Assembly (NCBI RefSeq): GCF_003428695.1
Contig: NZ_QURH01000121.1
Location: 1 to 34,249, forward strand
Direction of reading: 5' to 3'
DNA from: Actinomadura logoneensis
Lineage (GTDB): Bacteria > Actinomycetota > Actinomycetes > Streptosporangiales > Streptosporangiaceae
Length of the DNA stretch: 34,249 bases
The stretch's first letter is position 1, and each line of letters starts with the position of its first letter. Shown piece after piece: positions 7,954 to 15,688 of this stretch. Below the pieces are notes generated by a model, which was given only the letters and a program-made list of their open reading frames with translations, was not told the DNA's origin and did no database searches. The position numbers were made by a program, and so were the translations under genes.

Positions 7954-9054
7954 ATGCGTCTCGACAGTGTCGCCTTCCGGTACGGACGACGTGGACCTTG
8001 GGTACTCCGCGACGTTTCCCTCACCCTCCGCCCCGGCGACATCATCGAACTCACCGGGCCGAACGGCGCTGGGAAATCGACGTTGCTGCGCCTGCTGGCC
8101 GGTCTCCACCGACCGCGTCGTGGCGCGATCACCGGACGCCCCGCATCGATCGGTTACGCCCCCGAGCGCTTTCCCACCGATCAGCCCTTCACAGTGCACG
8201 CCTACCTGGCGCATATGTCCGCGCTACACGGTCTCCCTCCTTCCGCGGCGGATCACTGGACCGATCTCCTCAACCTCGACCACCTCCTCCACACCTCACT
8301 CGCTGAACTCTCCAAGGGCAGCGCTCAGAAGGTGGGATTCATCCAGGCACTGCTCCCCGCCCCTGCCCTTCTCCTCCTGGACGAGCCCTTCTCCGGTCTG
8401 GACGCCACGACCTTGGCCCTACTCCCGGAACTCCTGGCCTCTCTCGCCGCCGACGGCGCCACCATCGTCATCAGCGACCACCAACGAGTTCTGCATCAAC
8501 CTGAAGCCCTCCCCCTTCTGCCGAACCTCAGACAGTGGCATCTCGCCGACACGACCATCTCCGAGCAGCCCCTCCGAGCCGGCGCTCACTCACTGACGGT
8601 CACTCCCTCTACACCCGTCTCGGACTTGCCAACCGGCCCCACTGCCATTTCCGCAAGCACCGAGTCGGATACCGTCCGCGCCGACTACCGGAACCCCGAT
8701 GCACACCACACGGCACTCGCGGATGAAAGCCCTGGCCGAAGCGACTTGCCGGATAAGCAGAATTCCACCGAACAACATCAGAGCCCTGCGGCCCGCCAAG
8801 TCCTCCCCGGACACGCCGGCTCCGGCCGCACCGATCCCGCAGAGAGCCGACGTCGCAGTACGCACGAGATTCCACCCGAGCACCAGAACCCTCGTGAAAG
8901 CAGCCCCGCTGGAGGTCAGGGCCCTGCGGGGTCGGCGGAGGCTCCTCCGGGGTGGACGGTTCTCGAGGTGGTCGTCAGGGTGGACGAGGCCGACGACATC
9001 GAGCGTGGGTTGCGTGCCGCCGGACGTATGGTTCGGAGGGTCGACCGCCCGTGA
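7954..9054 (+). CDS. ABC exporter ATPase with long disordered tail
   Basis: ATP-binding subunit of an ABC-2-like exporter, 366 residues. Residues 1 to about 195 are the nucleotide-binding domain: Walker A GPNGAGKST (35-43), a PERFP segment where the Q-loop is expected (E71 rather than Q), a divergent signature LSKGSAQK (119-126), Walker B LLLLDEP (139-145) and switch H176. The domain is short. Residues about 200-330 are low-complexity, rich in S, P, T and H, without structure, and the last 35 residues (GWTVLEVVVRVDEADDIERGL onwards) look folded again, perhaps a small alpha/beta patch. The tail is odd for such an ATPase. The stop overlaps the permease start (GTGA). The substrate is unknown. 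Confidence 0.82.
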   Translation: MRLDSVAFRYGRRGPWVLRDVSLTLRPGDIIELTGPNGAGKSTLLRLLAGLHRPRRGAITGRPASIGYAPERFPTDQPFTVHAYLAHMSALHGLPPSAADHWTDLLNLDHLLHTSLAELSKGSAQKVGFIQALLPAPALLLLDEPFSGLDATTLALLPELLASLAADGATIVISDHQRVLHQPEALPLLPNLRQWHLADTTISEQPLRAGAHSLTVTPSTPVSDLPTGPTAISASTESDTVRADYRNPDAHHTALADESPGRSDLPDKQNSTEQHQSPAARQVLPGHAGSGRTDPAESRRRSTHEIPPEHQNPRESSPAGGQGPAGSAEAPPGWTVLEVVVRVDEADDIERGLRAAGRMVRRVDRP

Positions 9055-9740
9055 TCGCGCTCATCCGCTTCCAGATCGATGGATACCTACGATCCATGAG
9101 GTTCCTCCCCTCGTTGATCACCACGCTCCTGCTGGTTCTCCTGGTGTTCGGGCAGTGGCCGAGCGGTCCCGATCCGGTCAAGCTGGCGACGGGCACCTAT
9201 GGGGACGCCGCCGCGTTCATGGTGCCGCTCTCTGCATGGACGACCCGCTCGCTGCTCGACACTCAGCCCACCGTCCAGAGATGGCTCACCATGCTGGCCG
9301 TCCCGCGGTCGGCCGTGGCGGGCCTCCTCGCCGCCCTCGTGGCCAGTGGCGCGGTCAGTCTCCTGCTCTTCGCCGCTCCCCTCCTCCAAGCCCTGACAGT
9401 CGGGGTTCCCCTCGAGACCACGGTGGCCGCCGTGTTCCTGGCCGCGCTCGCCTGCGTCGCCGGCACCGCCCTCGGCGCCTGGACGAGCCGAGCCATCATT
9501 CCCGGCGCAGGGACATCCCTGCTGGCGCTGCTCTGCGCTCTGACGGCCACCCTCCTGCTCGGCCTGGGACGTCTGAACTTCCTCGCCATCCCTTACCTCG
9601 ACTGGATCAAGGCGGCCCACGACGGGCCGTCCGCACTGCGCGCCTCACTTCCGGGAGTGATGCTTCATCTCGGACTCTGGTGCGCGGTGGTGGTCTCCGG
9701 CTACCTGGTGGCCCTGCACCGCCGGAACATCCCCACCTGA
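9051..9740 (+). CDS. ABC exporter membrane subunit
   Basis: Hydrophobic protein of 229 residues with about six membrane segments, for example near residues 17-35 (FLPSLITTLLLVLLVFG), 84-108, 121-143, 148-168 and 198-220. I take the GTG that overlaps the ATPase stop by four bases; GGAGGG lies 9-15 bases upstream. No conserved family motif stands out beyond the fold of ABC-2-type permeases. Partnership with the upstream ATPase rests on coupling and topology. Small drug, lipid or peptide export are all possible. Confidence 0.72.
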   Translation: MIALIRFQIDGYLRSMRFLPSLITTLLLVLLVFGQWPSGPDPVKLATGTYGDAAAFMVPLSAWTTRSLLDTQPTVQRWLTMLAVPRSAVAGLLAALVASGAVSLLLFAAPLLQALTVGVPLETTVAAVFLAALACVAGTALGAWTSRAIIPGAGTSLLALLCALTATLLLGLGRLNFLAIPYLDWIKAAHDGPSALRASLPGVMLHLGLWCAVVVSGYLVALHRRNIPT

Positions 9741-9777
9741 CACCGGCCGGGAGAAAAGACACGAGAAGGGGAACGCG

Positions 9778-9937
9778 CCTCAGAGCGCATGGTGCCTCAG
9801 AGCGCATGGTGCCTCAGAGCGCATGGTGCCTCAGAGCGATGGCGGACCGAAGCGCATGGCGGACCGAAGAGCATGGCGGGTCAGAGCGCATGGCAGGTCA
9901 GAGCGCATGGCGGGTCAGAGCGCATGGCGGGTCAGCC
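9778..9937. repeat. 17-bp tandem array, about nine copies
   Basis: Nine consecutive 17-base units with the core GAGCGCATGGYG run from 9778 to 9930, plus a partial one. The left three are identical (CCTCAGAGCGCATGGTG), the middle ones are diverged (CCGAAGCGCATGGCGGA type) and the right ones read GTCAGAGCGCATGGCGG. The stop codon of the leftward DUF1963 gene (TCA at 9915-9917) lies within the last units, so its final residues TRHAL are encoded by the repeat. There are no spacers, which excludes a CRISPR array. It behaves like a VNTR. Confidence 0.88.
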
Positions 9938-11303
9938 AAGCGCTCTCCAGGCCCGAGTCCGGTCGCACCGCGAAGAACAGGCTCCCCGGATCGCCCCAGA
10001 ACCAGCCAACCCCGGGGTCCGAATCGAGCTGCAGGACGAGCCGTCCGGTGTCCAGGCACTCGCGGAGTCTCTCGGTGAGCCGCCGAGTCGCGGCCTTGCG
10101 CGCCTCGGCCGCCGCTCTCGCCTCCTTGTCCGCCCCACGCCGACTCTCCGGACGCTCGGACCTCGCTGCCACCACAGCCGCTCGGATCTCCTCCAGCCGC
10201 ACCGAATGCACGTTCGACGGAAGGACGGAGACCGACCGCCTCGGGGTGCGCGGAAACAGGAACGCCGGATCCCGGCCGTCGCCGCCACGACGCACGCGGT
10301 CCCCTCCGCAGACCGCGGAGCTCGAAGCGGACGCCTCGCCGTCGAACGTCCCCGGAGAGTGGCAGGCGACAGGACGCTCTGTCGCAGTCCCACCGGGAGG
10401 GGCGACGGCGGTCGCCGCTGCCATCACTGACGCGTGCCGGCCACTCCCAGCAGCCCGACTTCGCCCGTCCTCGACGCCTGACGTGGTCGCGTACGGGGAG
10501 CACACGCTCCCGAAGCGAGAAGGAAGCGGATCCCGGAGACTCGGAGCAGCACGGCCTCCCGCGCCCTGGCCCACGGTCCGCGGACATTCGGTGGGCCGAA
10601 CCATCTGGCCGGTCCTGGGCTCACGCGTCGGCACGGGCACAGCCCGGTCCGCCTCGGAGCGCGGCAGGGTCTTCGAGACGGGCGGCGGCGCATCCGACAG
10701 CGGTGGCCCCAGCGGGCGATCGGCTTCGAGCAGGACGGGCCACCCTCCGATCTGGTGACGAGGCGCCTTGTCCGCCCACACCTGATCGAGCCAGCTGTCG
10801 TAGAGGAACCGGTAGGAACCCAGCGTCCCCGGTCGGGCCCGTTCCAGCAGGCCGAGGGCCGGGTCCAGCGGGCTCGGCAGCGACCAGAACGGAGCCACGG
10901 CCCACGGTCCGGCAGCGAGCGGGGGCGCTGTCACGGTCGGCGTCGCGGGCACCAGATCGTGGGCGTAGATGCGCCAGCCGTCATCTACCGGCGACTCGCC
11001 CTCGCGCGCCCCGGGTGTGACGCCCGAGTGGTAGAAGGACGCGTATCCCCTGGTGGGAAGGCCGTCCAGGGGCGGCATCGCTGCGAAGTCGATCGTGCAG
11101 AGATGCTCCATCGGACGGCCCGCCACCGTCGGCCAGGGCTCACCGGCCGGAAGTAACGGACGGCCGCCGAGGTGCACGGCGGATGAGCCGCCCGGAACCA
11201 GGCGCAGGGCCGGACGGGCGAGGGAGAGCAGGATCCCGGCGGTCTCCGGCGTCAGGAAGGCGCTGAAGAGCGGGTGGAGGCGACGGAACAGTTCGGCGTT
11301 CAT
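9915..11303 (-). CDS. DUF1963-type protein with a long internal insert
   Basis: Probably a DUF1963 (YwqG-like) protein of 462 residues; function unknown in the family. The conserved halves are visible: an N-terminal part with LGGRPLLPAGEPWP and HLCTIDFAAMP, a central HQIGGWPVLLEAD, and a C-terminal LVLQLDSDPGVGWFWGDPGSLFFAV. Between the last two lie about 190 residues rich in R, P, S and A with no recognisable fold, ending in a charged helix (ADKEARAAAEARKAATRRL). Family members are usually about 250-300 residues, so the insert is unusual. The ATG start MNAELFRRLHPLFS was chosen over longer upstream frames. The 3' end runs into a 17-bp tandem array. Confidence 0.75.
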   Translation of the reverse strand: MNAELFRRLHPLFSAFLTPETAGILLSLARPALRLVPGGSSAVHLGGRPLLPAGEPWPTVAGRPMEHLCTIDFAAMPPLDGLPTRGYASFYHSGVTPGAREGESPVDDGWRIYAHDLVPATPTVTAPPLAAGPWAVAPFWSLPSPLDPALGLLERARPGTLGSYRFLYDSWLDQVWADKAPRHQIGGWPVLLEADRPLGPPLSDAPPPVSKTLPRSEADRAVPVPTREPRTGQMVRPTECPRTVGQGAGGRAAPSLRDPLPSRFGSVCSPYATTSGVEDGRSRAAGSGRHASVMAAATAVAPPGGTATERPVACHSPGTFDGEASASSSAVCGGDRVRRGGDGRDPAFLFPRTPRRSVSVLPSNVHSVRLEEIRAAVVAARSERPESRRGADKEARAAAEARKAATRRLTERLRECLDTGRLVLQLDSDPGVGWFWGDPGSLFFAVRPDSGLESAWLTRHAL

Positions 11304-11354
11304 GTGACCCAGCGTGGCGGGTCGACTCCGGCCGTCGCCACTCGGCCGGCGATC

Positions 11355-11363
11355 TGTGGATAA
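11355..11363 (-). promoter_or_regulatory. DnaA-box-like site 1
   Basis: TTATCCACA on the minus strand, a perfect match to the classic DnaA box, inside GAGTTATCCACAGATC. It lies in the 68-base gap between the DivIVA-motif gene and the DUF1963 gene. Two identical sites occur at 22169 and 24747. A role in replication or in promoter control is unproven. Confidence 0.5.
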
Positions 11364-11371
11364 CTCGTCCG

Positions 11372-11887
11372 TCAGCGCGGTTCCAGGGCTCCGGCCAGCT
11401 GGTCGAGGAACCGGTCGACCTCCCGCGCGTCGTACGCGGCGAGGAAACGCCCCGTCCGGAACGTCGTCTCGCGGACGTCCCGTGCCGTGACCGGAGCCTG
11501 GGTGCCGCGCAGTCCCGCCACGACCCGGTCCAGGAAGGCGTCCACGTCCGCCATGACGTAGCCCCCGCGTGCCACGGTCTTGGGGAAGTTCGCGTTCTGC
11601 ACCCAGGAGATCAGCCACTCGGTCTGCACGCGTGGCCGGCGCCGACGGCCCGCCCGCTGCGCCGGGACGGCCTGCAGCCTCAGGATGCACTCCTGGAGCA
11701 TCGCGTCCACCGCCCGGCGTTCATAGCCGCGCAGCACGACGTCGAACCGAGCCTTCCTGACCTCGTCCGCGGCCAGCGGGGGCCCGCCGCCTTCCAGAGC
11801 CCCCCGGACGCGCCCGACCAGTTCGTCCACCTGCGCGCGGTGGTAACCGCGTATGGCCACGGGAAAGCCCCCGGCTGTCACCGCCAC
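11372..11887 (-). CDS. Small protein built of DivIVA-type motifs
   Basis: Protein of 171 residues made of four short motifs that resemble the N-terminal DivIVA/Wag31 membrane-binding signature (F..xxRGYxxxxVDxxL): FPVAIRGYHRAQVDELV, FDVVLRGYERRAVDAML, FPKTVARGGYVMADVDAFL and FRTGRFLAAYDAREVDRFL. Unlike true DivIVA there is no long coiled coil after the motif. Such DivIVA-domain proteins are common in actinobacteria and might bind membrane or polar scaffolds; this is inference. The GTG start has GGAG eight bases upstream. It follows rlmN on the same strand with 34 bases between, so they are probably co-transcribed. Confidence 0.75.
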   Translation of the reverse strand: MAVTAGGFPVAIRGYHRAQVDELVGRVRGALEGGGPPLAADEVRKARFDVVLRGYERRAVDAMLQECILRLQAVPAQRAGRRRRPRVQTEWLISWVQNANFPKTVARGGYVMADVDAFLDRVVAGLRGTQAPVTARDVRETTFRTGRFLAAYDAREVDRFLDQLAGALEPR

Positions 11888-11921
11888 CGGTATGTCTCCT
11901 TCCGGGGCGCGCGGCCGGGGC

Positions 11922-13061
11922 TCAGTCCTTGGTGGACGCGGCGAGCTGGCCGCAGGCGCCGTCGATCTCGCGCCCGCGCGTGTCGCGGACCGTCACCGGG
12001 ACCCCGTGGGCCTCCAGCCGGCGGACGAACTCGCGCTCGTCCTCGGGCCGGGAGGCGGTCCACTTGGAACCCGGCGTGGGATTCAACGGGATCAGATTGA
12101 CGTGGACGAGGTGCCCGCGCAAGAGGCGGCCGAGGAGGTCGGCGCGCCACGCCTGGTCGTTCACGTCCTTGATCAGCGCGTACTCGATCGAGACCCGGCG
12201 GCCCGACCGCTCCGCGTACGCCCACGCGGCGTCCAGGACCTCGGAGACCTTCCAGCGGTTGTTGATCGGGACGAGGTCGTCCCGCAGCTCGTCGTCGGGG
12301 GCGTGCAGGGACACCGCGAGCCGCACCGACATGTCCTCGGCCGCGAGCTTCTCGATCGCGGGCACGAGGCCGACCGTGGAGACCGTCACCGAGCGCTGGG
12401 AGATGCCGAGGCCGCCGGGAGCCGGGTCCGTGATGCGCCGGACGGCGCCGATCACGGACTTGTAGTTGGCCAGCGGCTCGCCCATCCCCATGAAGACGAT
12501 GTTCGAGACGCGTCCGGGGCCTCCCGCGACACGGCCGCGGGCCAGGGCCCGCGCCCCCGCCGCCACCTGCTCGACGATCTCGGCGGTGGACAGGTTCCGC
12601 GTCAGCCCGGCCTGGCCGGTGGCGCAGAACGGGCAGTTCATCCCGCATCCGGCCTGCGACGAGACGCACATCGTGGCCCGGTCCGGGTAGCGCATGAGCA
12701 CCGACTCGAACAGGACCCCGTCGAAGGCCTTCCAGACGGTCTTCAGCGTCCTGCCGTCGTCACAGGCGAGTTCGCGCACCGGGTCGAGGAGTTTGGGCAG
12801 CAGCGCGCCGACCAGCCGCTCCCGGAGGGCGGCGGGCAGGTCGGTCATCTGCTCGGGGTCGTCCTCGAGCCGCGCGAAGTAGTGGCGGGACAGCTGGTCG
12901 GCCCGGAACGGCTTCTCGCCGAGCTCGGCGACGGCCTCCCGCCGCTCCGCGGTGGTCAGATCCGCGAGGTGGCGCGGCGGCTTGCCCCGGCGAGGAGCGG
13001 CGAAGACGAGCTTCGCCGGGGTCTTCTTTACGGTGGCGGCCGGTTCGGCGGTAGCAGACAT
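11922..13061 (-). CDS. rlmN: 23S rRNA A2503 / tRNA methyltransferase RlmN
   Basis: Radical-SAM enzyme of 379 residues that methylates C2 of A2503 in 23S rRNA and A37 in some tRNAs. The iron-sulfur motif is CGMNCPFC (C139, C143, C146). The thiolation cysteines are expected at C132 (MCVSSQAG) and in GACGQLA near the end. Family phrases include [21 protein letters not shown] [14 protein letters not shown] and YALIKDVND. The start is the ATG at 13061 with GGAAG upstream; a start 22 codons earlier lacks support. It is the usual neighbour of the frr-cdsA block in actinobacteria, here separated by the GntR, peptidase and hydrolase genes. Confidence 0.95.
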   Translation of the reverse strand: MSATAEPAATVKKTPAKLVFAAPRRGKPPRHLADLTTAERREAVAELGEKPFRADQLSRHYFARLEDDPEQMTDLPAALRERLVGALLPKLLDPVRELACDDGRTLKTVWKAFDGVLFESVLMRYPDRATMCVSSQAGCGMNCPFCATGQAGLTRNLSTAEIVEQVAAGARALARGRVAGGPGRVSNIVFMGMGEPLANYKSVIGAVRRITDPAPGGLGISQRSVTVSTVGLVPAIEKLAAEDMSVRLAVSLHAPDDELRDDLVPINNRWKVSEVLDAAWAYAERSGRRVSIEYALIKDVNDQAWRADLLGRLLRGHLVHVNLIPLNPTPGSKWTASRPEDEREFVRRLEAHGVPVTVRDTRGREIDGACGQLAASTKD

Positions 13062-13223
13062 GGTTCTTCCAGTGTCGCAAACCCCGGCCGATGCCTGGGA
13101 CGTTCGCCTCGGACGCCGCCTACCCAAGATCCTCGACGCCCCGAAGCCCTCAACCCCGTGCTCAGGCCTCGCACCCTCAAGACACCAGGTCGGCGCCGAA
13201 TCGACCTTCCGGCAGCGCCCGCC

Positions 13224-13895
13224 CTAGGGAGTCGGGTCGTCCGCCCAGGCATTCCGGACGTGCCGCAGGTGGTGGTCCATGGCCGCGGACGCCGCATCGG
13301 GATCACCCGACGCGACCGTGTCCAACAGCTCCAGGTGCTCGCGCGCGTAGAAGCCGAGCTCCTGGCTCTGGGCAAGCTTGGGCACCCCATAGAGGCGGGA
13401 CCGGTAACGAAGCCGTTCCACCACCTCGATCAAGTGCTGGTTCCCCGCCAGGGCCAGCAGTTCCAGGTGGAAGGCGTGGTCCGCCTCTATGTAGGCGATG
13501 GTGTCCCCGCGTTCGGCGGCCTCCACGATCGCCTCCGCCATGGGGCGCAGGGCGGCGATCCGTTCCGCGGGCACGGATTCGGCGACCTTCCCCACGGTGG
13601 GGACCTCGATGAGCGTCCGGACGGCCGTGATCTCGTCCAGGTCGCGGGCGGTCAGCTCGGTCACCCGGAAGCCCTTGTTGCGGACGGCGGTGACGAGCCC
13701 CTCCTTGGCGAGGTCGAGCATCGCCTCGCGCACGGGCGTCGCCGAGACCCCGAACCGCTCGGCCAGCACCGGCGCGGAGTAGACCACGCCCGGCCGCATC
13801 TCCCCGGCGACCAGGGCGGCGCGCAGCGCCTCGGCGATCTCCTCCCGGACGTTCGGGCGGACCCCGAGTGCTGGCAGGTTCGGCGTTTCGGTCAC
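13224..13895 (-). CDS. GntR/FCD family transcriptional regulator
   Basis: Regulator of 223 residues. A GntR winged HTH spans about residues 13-80 (VREEIAEALRAALVAGEMRPG, then FGVSATPVREAMLDLAKEGLV). The FCD effector domain follows, with metal or ligand residues in HAFHLELLALAGN and the C-terminal MDHHLRHVRN. The start is GTG with AAGGAG five bases upstream. It is divergent from the aminopeptidase P gene, and palindromes lie between them, so autoregulation and control of that gene are likely. FCD regulators usually sense carboxylic acids; the effector here is unknown. Confidence 0.92.
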   Translation of the reverse strand: MTETPNLPALGVRPNVREEIAEALRAALVAGEMRPGVVYSAPVLAERFGVSATPVREAMLDLAKEGLVTAVRNKGFRVTELTARDLDEITAVRTLIEVPTVGKVAESVPAERIAALRPMAEAIVEAAERGDTIAYIEADHAFHLELLALAGNQHLIEVVERLRYRSRLYGVPKLAQSQELGFYAREHLELLDTVASGDPDAASAAMDHHLRHVRNAWADDPTP

Positions 13896-13926
13896 GGGCG
13901 CTCCTTATTCCCCTGGCCGGTAGCGT

Positions 13927-13950
13927 GTCACAGTGTGACGCAACGTCACA
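13927..13950. promoter_or_regulatory. Overlapping palindromes, likely GntR operator
   Basis: Two overlapping perfect inverted repeats sit between the divergent GntR and peptidase genes: GTCACA-G-TGTGAC at 13927-13939 and TGTGACG-CAA-CGTCACA at 13934-13950. An imperfect relative, TGTGAAATGTTACA, follows at about 13970-13983. They are close to the regulator's start, which fits autorepression. Binding is inferred. Confidence 0.55.
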
Positions 13951-14052
13951 ACACGGCCGATCCCTGCAATGTGAAATGTTACAGTGCGGCCACCACCCCT
14001 CACCTGGCCTCCGCCGAGGCCACCCCCCGGCGGGACACTCGAAGGGACGCCC

Positions 14053-15498
14053 ATGTCTGACGCGGAAGCCGAACGCTTCGCCACCGGCAGCCACGATCTG
14101 CCCGTCTCCCCCGCGCTGGCCGAGTATCTGAGCCATTCCTGGGCCGATACCTCGACCACGCCCGCGCCTCTCGACTCCGCGCCCTACGCGGCCAAGCGCC
14201 GGGCCGTCCTTTCGGAGCGCTTCCCGGGTGAGCGCATCGTCATCCCCGCCGGCGGGCTGAAGGTCCGCAGCAACGACAGCGACTACCCGTTCCGTCCCCA
14301 CTCGGCGTTCGTCCACCTCACGGGTGAAACCGGTGTGGAGGCGGTGCCGGACGCGGTCCTCGTTCTAGAGCCGACGGTGAGCGGCCATCAAGCGACGCTC
14401 TTCACCCACCCCCGGTCGCCCCGCGACACAGGCGAGTTCTACCGCGACCGCCGCCACGGCGAATTCTGGGTGGGCCGTCGCCGCACCCTGGCGGAGCTTG
14501 AGGCCACGCTGCAGATCGAGGGCGCGCCCAGGGAGAAGCTGGCCGACGCACTGCGCGGGCGCGAGGTGCCGACCCGCGTCATGCGCGGCATCGATTCCGA
14601 GGTGGACGACCTCTCCCCGGTGCACACCGACCCGCGCGCCGACGCGGAACTGGCCTCTTTCGTTTCCGAACTCCGGCTCATCAAGGACGAGTGGGAAGTG
14701 GCTCAGCTGGCCGCCGCCGTGGACTACACGACCCTCGGTTTCCGGGACGTCGTCGCCGCACTTCCCAAGGCGCTTTCCCACCGCAGGGGCGAGCGGTGGG
14801 TGGAAGGCCAGTTCAACATGCGCGCGCGCCTTGAGGGCAACGGCGTCGGCTACGAGACGATCGCAGCCGCAGGCTCGCACGCCTGCGTACTGCACTGGAT
14901 CCGCAACGACGGCCCGCTCCGTCCCGGTGAGCTTCTTCTACTGGACGCGGGCGTGGAGACGGACACCCTCTTCACCGCCGACATCACGCGCACCCTGCCC
15001 ATCTCCGGGAAGTTCACCCCGGTGCAGCGGCGCGTGTACGAGCTCGTCTACCGCGCGCAGGAAGCGGGAATCGCCGCCGTGAAGCCGGGCGCCCGTTTCC
15101 GCGACTTCCACCTCGCCGCCATGCGCGTCATCGCGGACGGGCTGGAAGACTGGGGAATCATCCCGGACGCTGAGGCGGCGCTCGATCCCGAGTCCGGCAT
15201 TTACCGCCGCTACACGCTCTGCAGCAGCGGCCACATGCTCGGAATGGACGTCCACGACTGCGCCAAGGCCCGCGCCGAGACGTACCTGGACGGCGTCCTG
15301 GAGCCTGGTCACGTTCTCACCGTCGAACCGGGTCTTTACCTTCAGCCGGACGACCTGACCCTCCCCGAAGAACTGCGCGGAATCGGCGTCCGCATCGAGG
15401 ACGACCTCGTCGTCACCGACAGCGGCTCTCGCCTCCTGTCGTCCGAGCTTCCCCGCCACCCGGACGACATCGAGAGCTGGATGGCCGACCTCTCCTGA
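14053..15498 (+). CDS. Xaa-Pro aminopeptidase (M24B, PepP-like)
   Basis: Metallopeptidase of 481 residues that removes the N-terminal residue before proline. It has the creatinase-type N-terminal domain (SDYPFRPHSAFVHLTG) and the pita-bread catalytic domain. The five metal ligands can be placed in LLLDAGVE (D), ADITRTLP (D), SSGHMLGMDVHD (H), LTVEPGLY (E) and VRIEDDLV (E). The ATG has GAAGGGA upstream. It is cytoplasmic, with no signal peptide. It is divergent from a GntR/FCD regulator and convergent with the next gene, and a strong hairpin lies after the stop. Confidence 0.93.
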   Translation: MSDAEAERFATGSHDLPVSPALAEYLSHSWADTSTTPAPLDSAPYAAKRRAVLSERFPGERIVIPAGGLKVRSNDSDYPFRPHSAFVHLTGETGVEAVPDAVLVLEPTVSGHQATLFTHPRSPRDTGEFYRDRRHGEFWVGRRRTLAELEATLQIEGAPREKLADALRGREVPTRVMRGIDSEVDDLSPVHTDPRADAELASFVSELRLIKDEWEVAQLAAAVDYTTLGFRDVVAALPKALSHRRGERWVEGQFNMRARLEGNGVGYETIAAAGSHACVLHWIRNDGPLRPGELLLLDAGVETDTLFTADITRTLPISGKFTPVQRRVYELVYRAQEAGIAAVKPGARFRDFHLAAMRVIADGLEDWGIIPDAEAALDPESGIYRRYTLCSSGHMLGMDVHDCAKARAETYLDGVLEPGHVLTVEPGLYLQPDDLTLPEELRGIGVRIEDDLVVTDSGSRLLSSELPRHPDDIESWMADLS

Positions 15499-15546
15499 GA
15501 TCGCCAGAGCCGGTCAGACTCTCGCGCCGGCCGGTTCGCCCACTTG

Positions 15547-15577
15547 AACGGCCTCCCCGGTTCTCGGGGAGGCCGTT
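15547..15577. terminator. Terminator between convergent genes
   Basis: A perfect 13-base stem, AACGGCCTCCCCG / CGGGGAGGCCGTT, with a five-base loop GTTCT. It lies 48 bases after the aminopeptidase stop. The AA before and TT at the end of the stem give short A/T flanks, so it can act in both directions between the convergent aminopeptidase and hydrolase genes. Confidence 0.8.
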
Positions 15578-15688
15578 CCTCATGGGGCCGAGCCCTTGGT
15601 GTGGCCCGGAACTTCGGAGCGGATCCAGGGAATTCACTTCCCGGCTCGCACGCGATGCCTAAGCCTATGTGGCAAAGCCCCTAAGCAC

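Noticed and set aside
9778..9937. Short direct repeats as a CRISPR array
   Set aside because: The units abut with no spacers and there are no cas genes.
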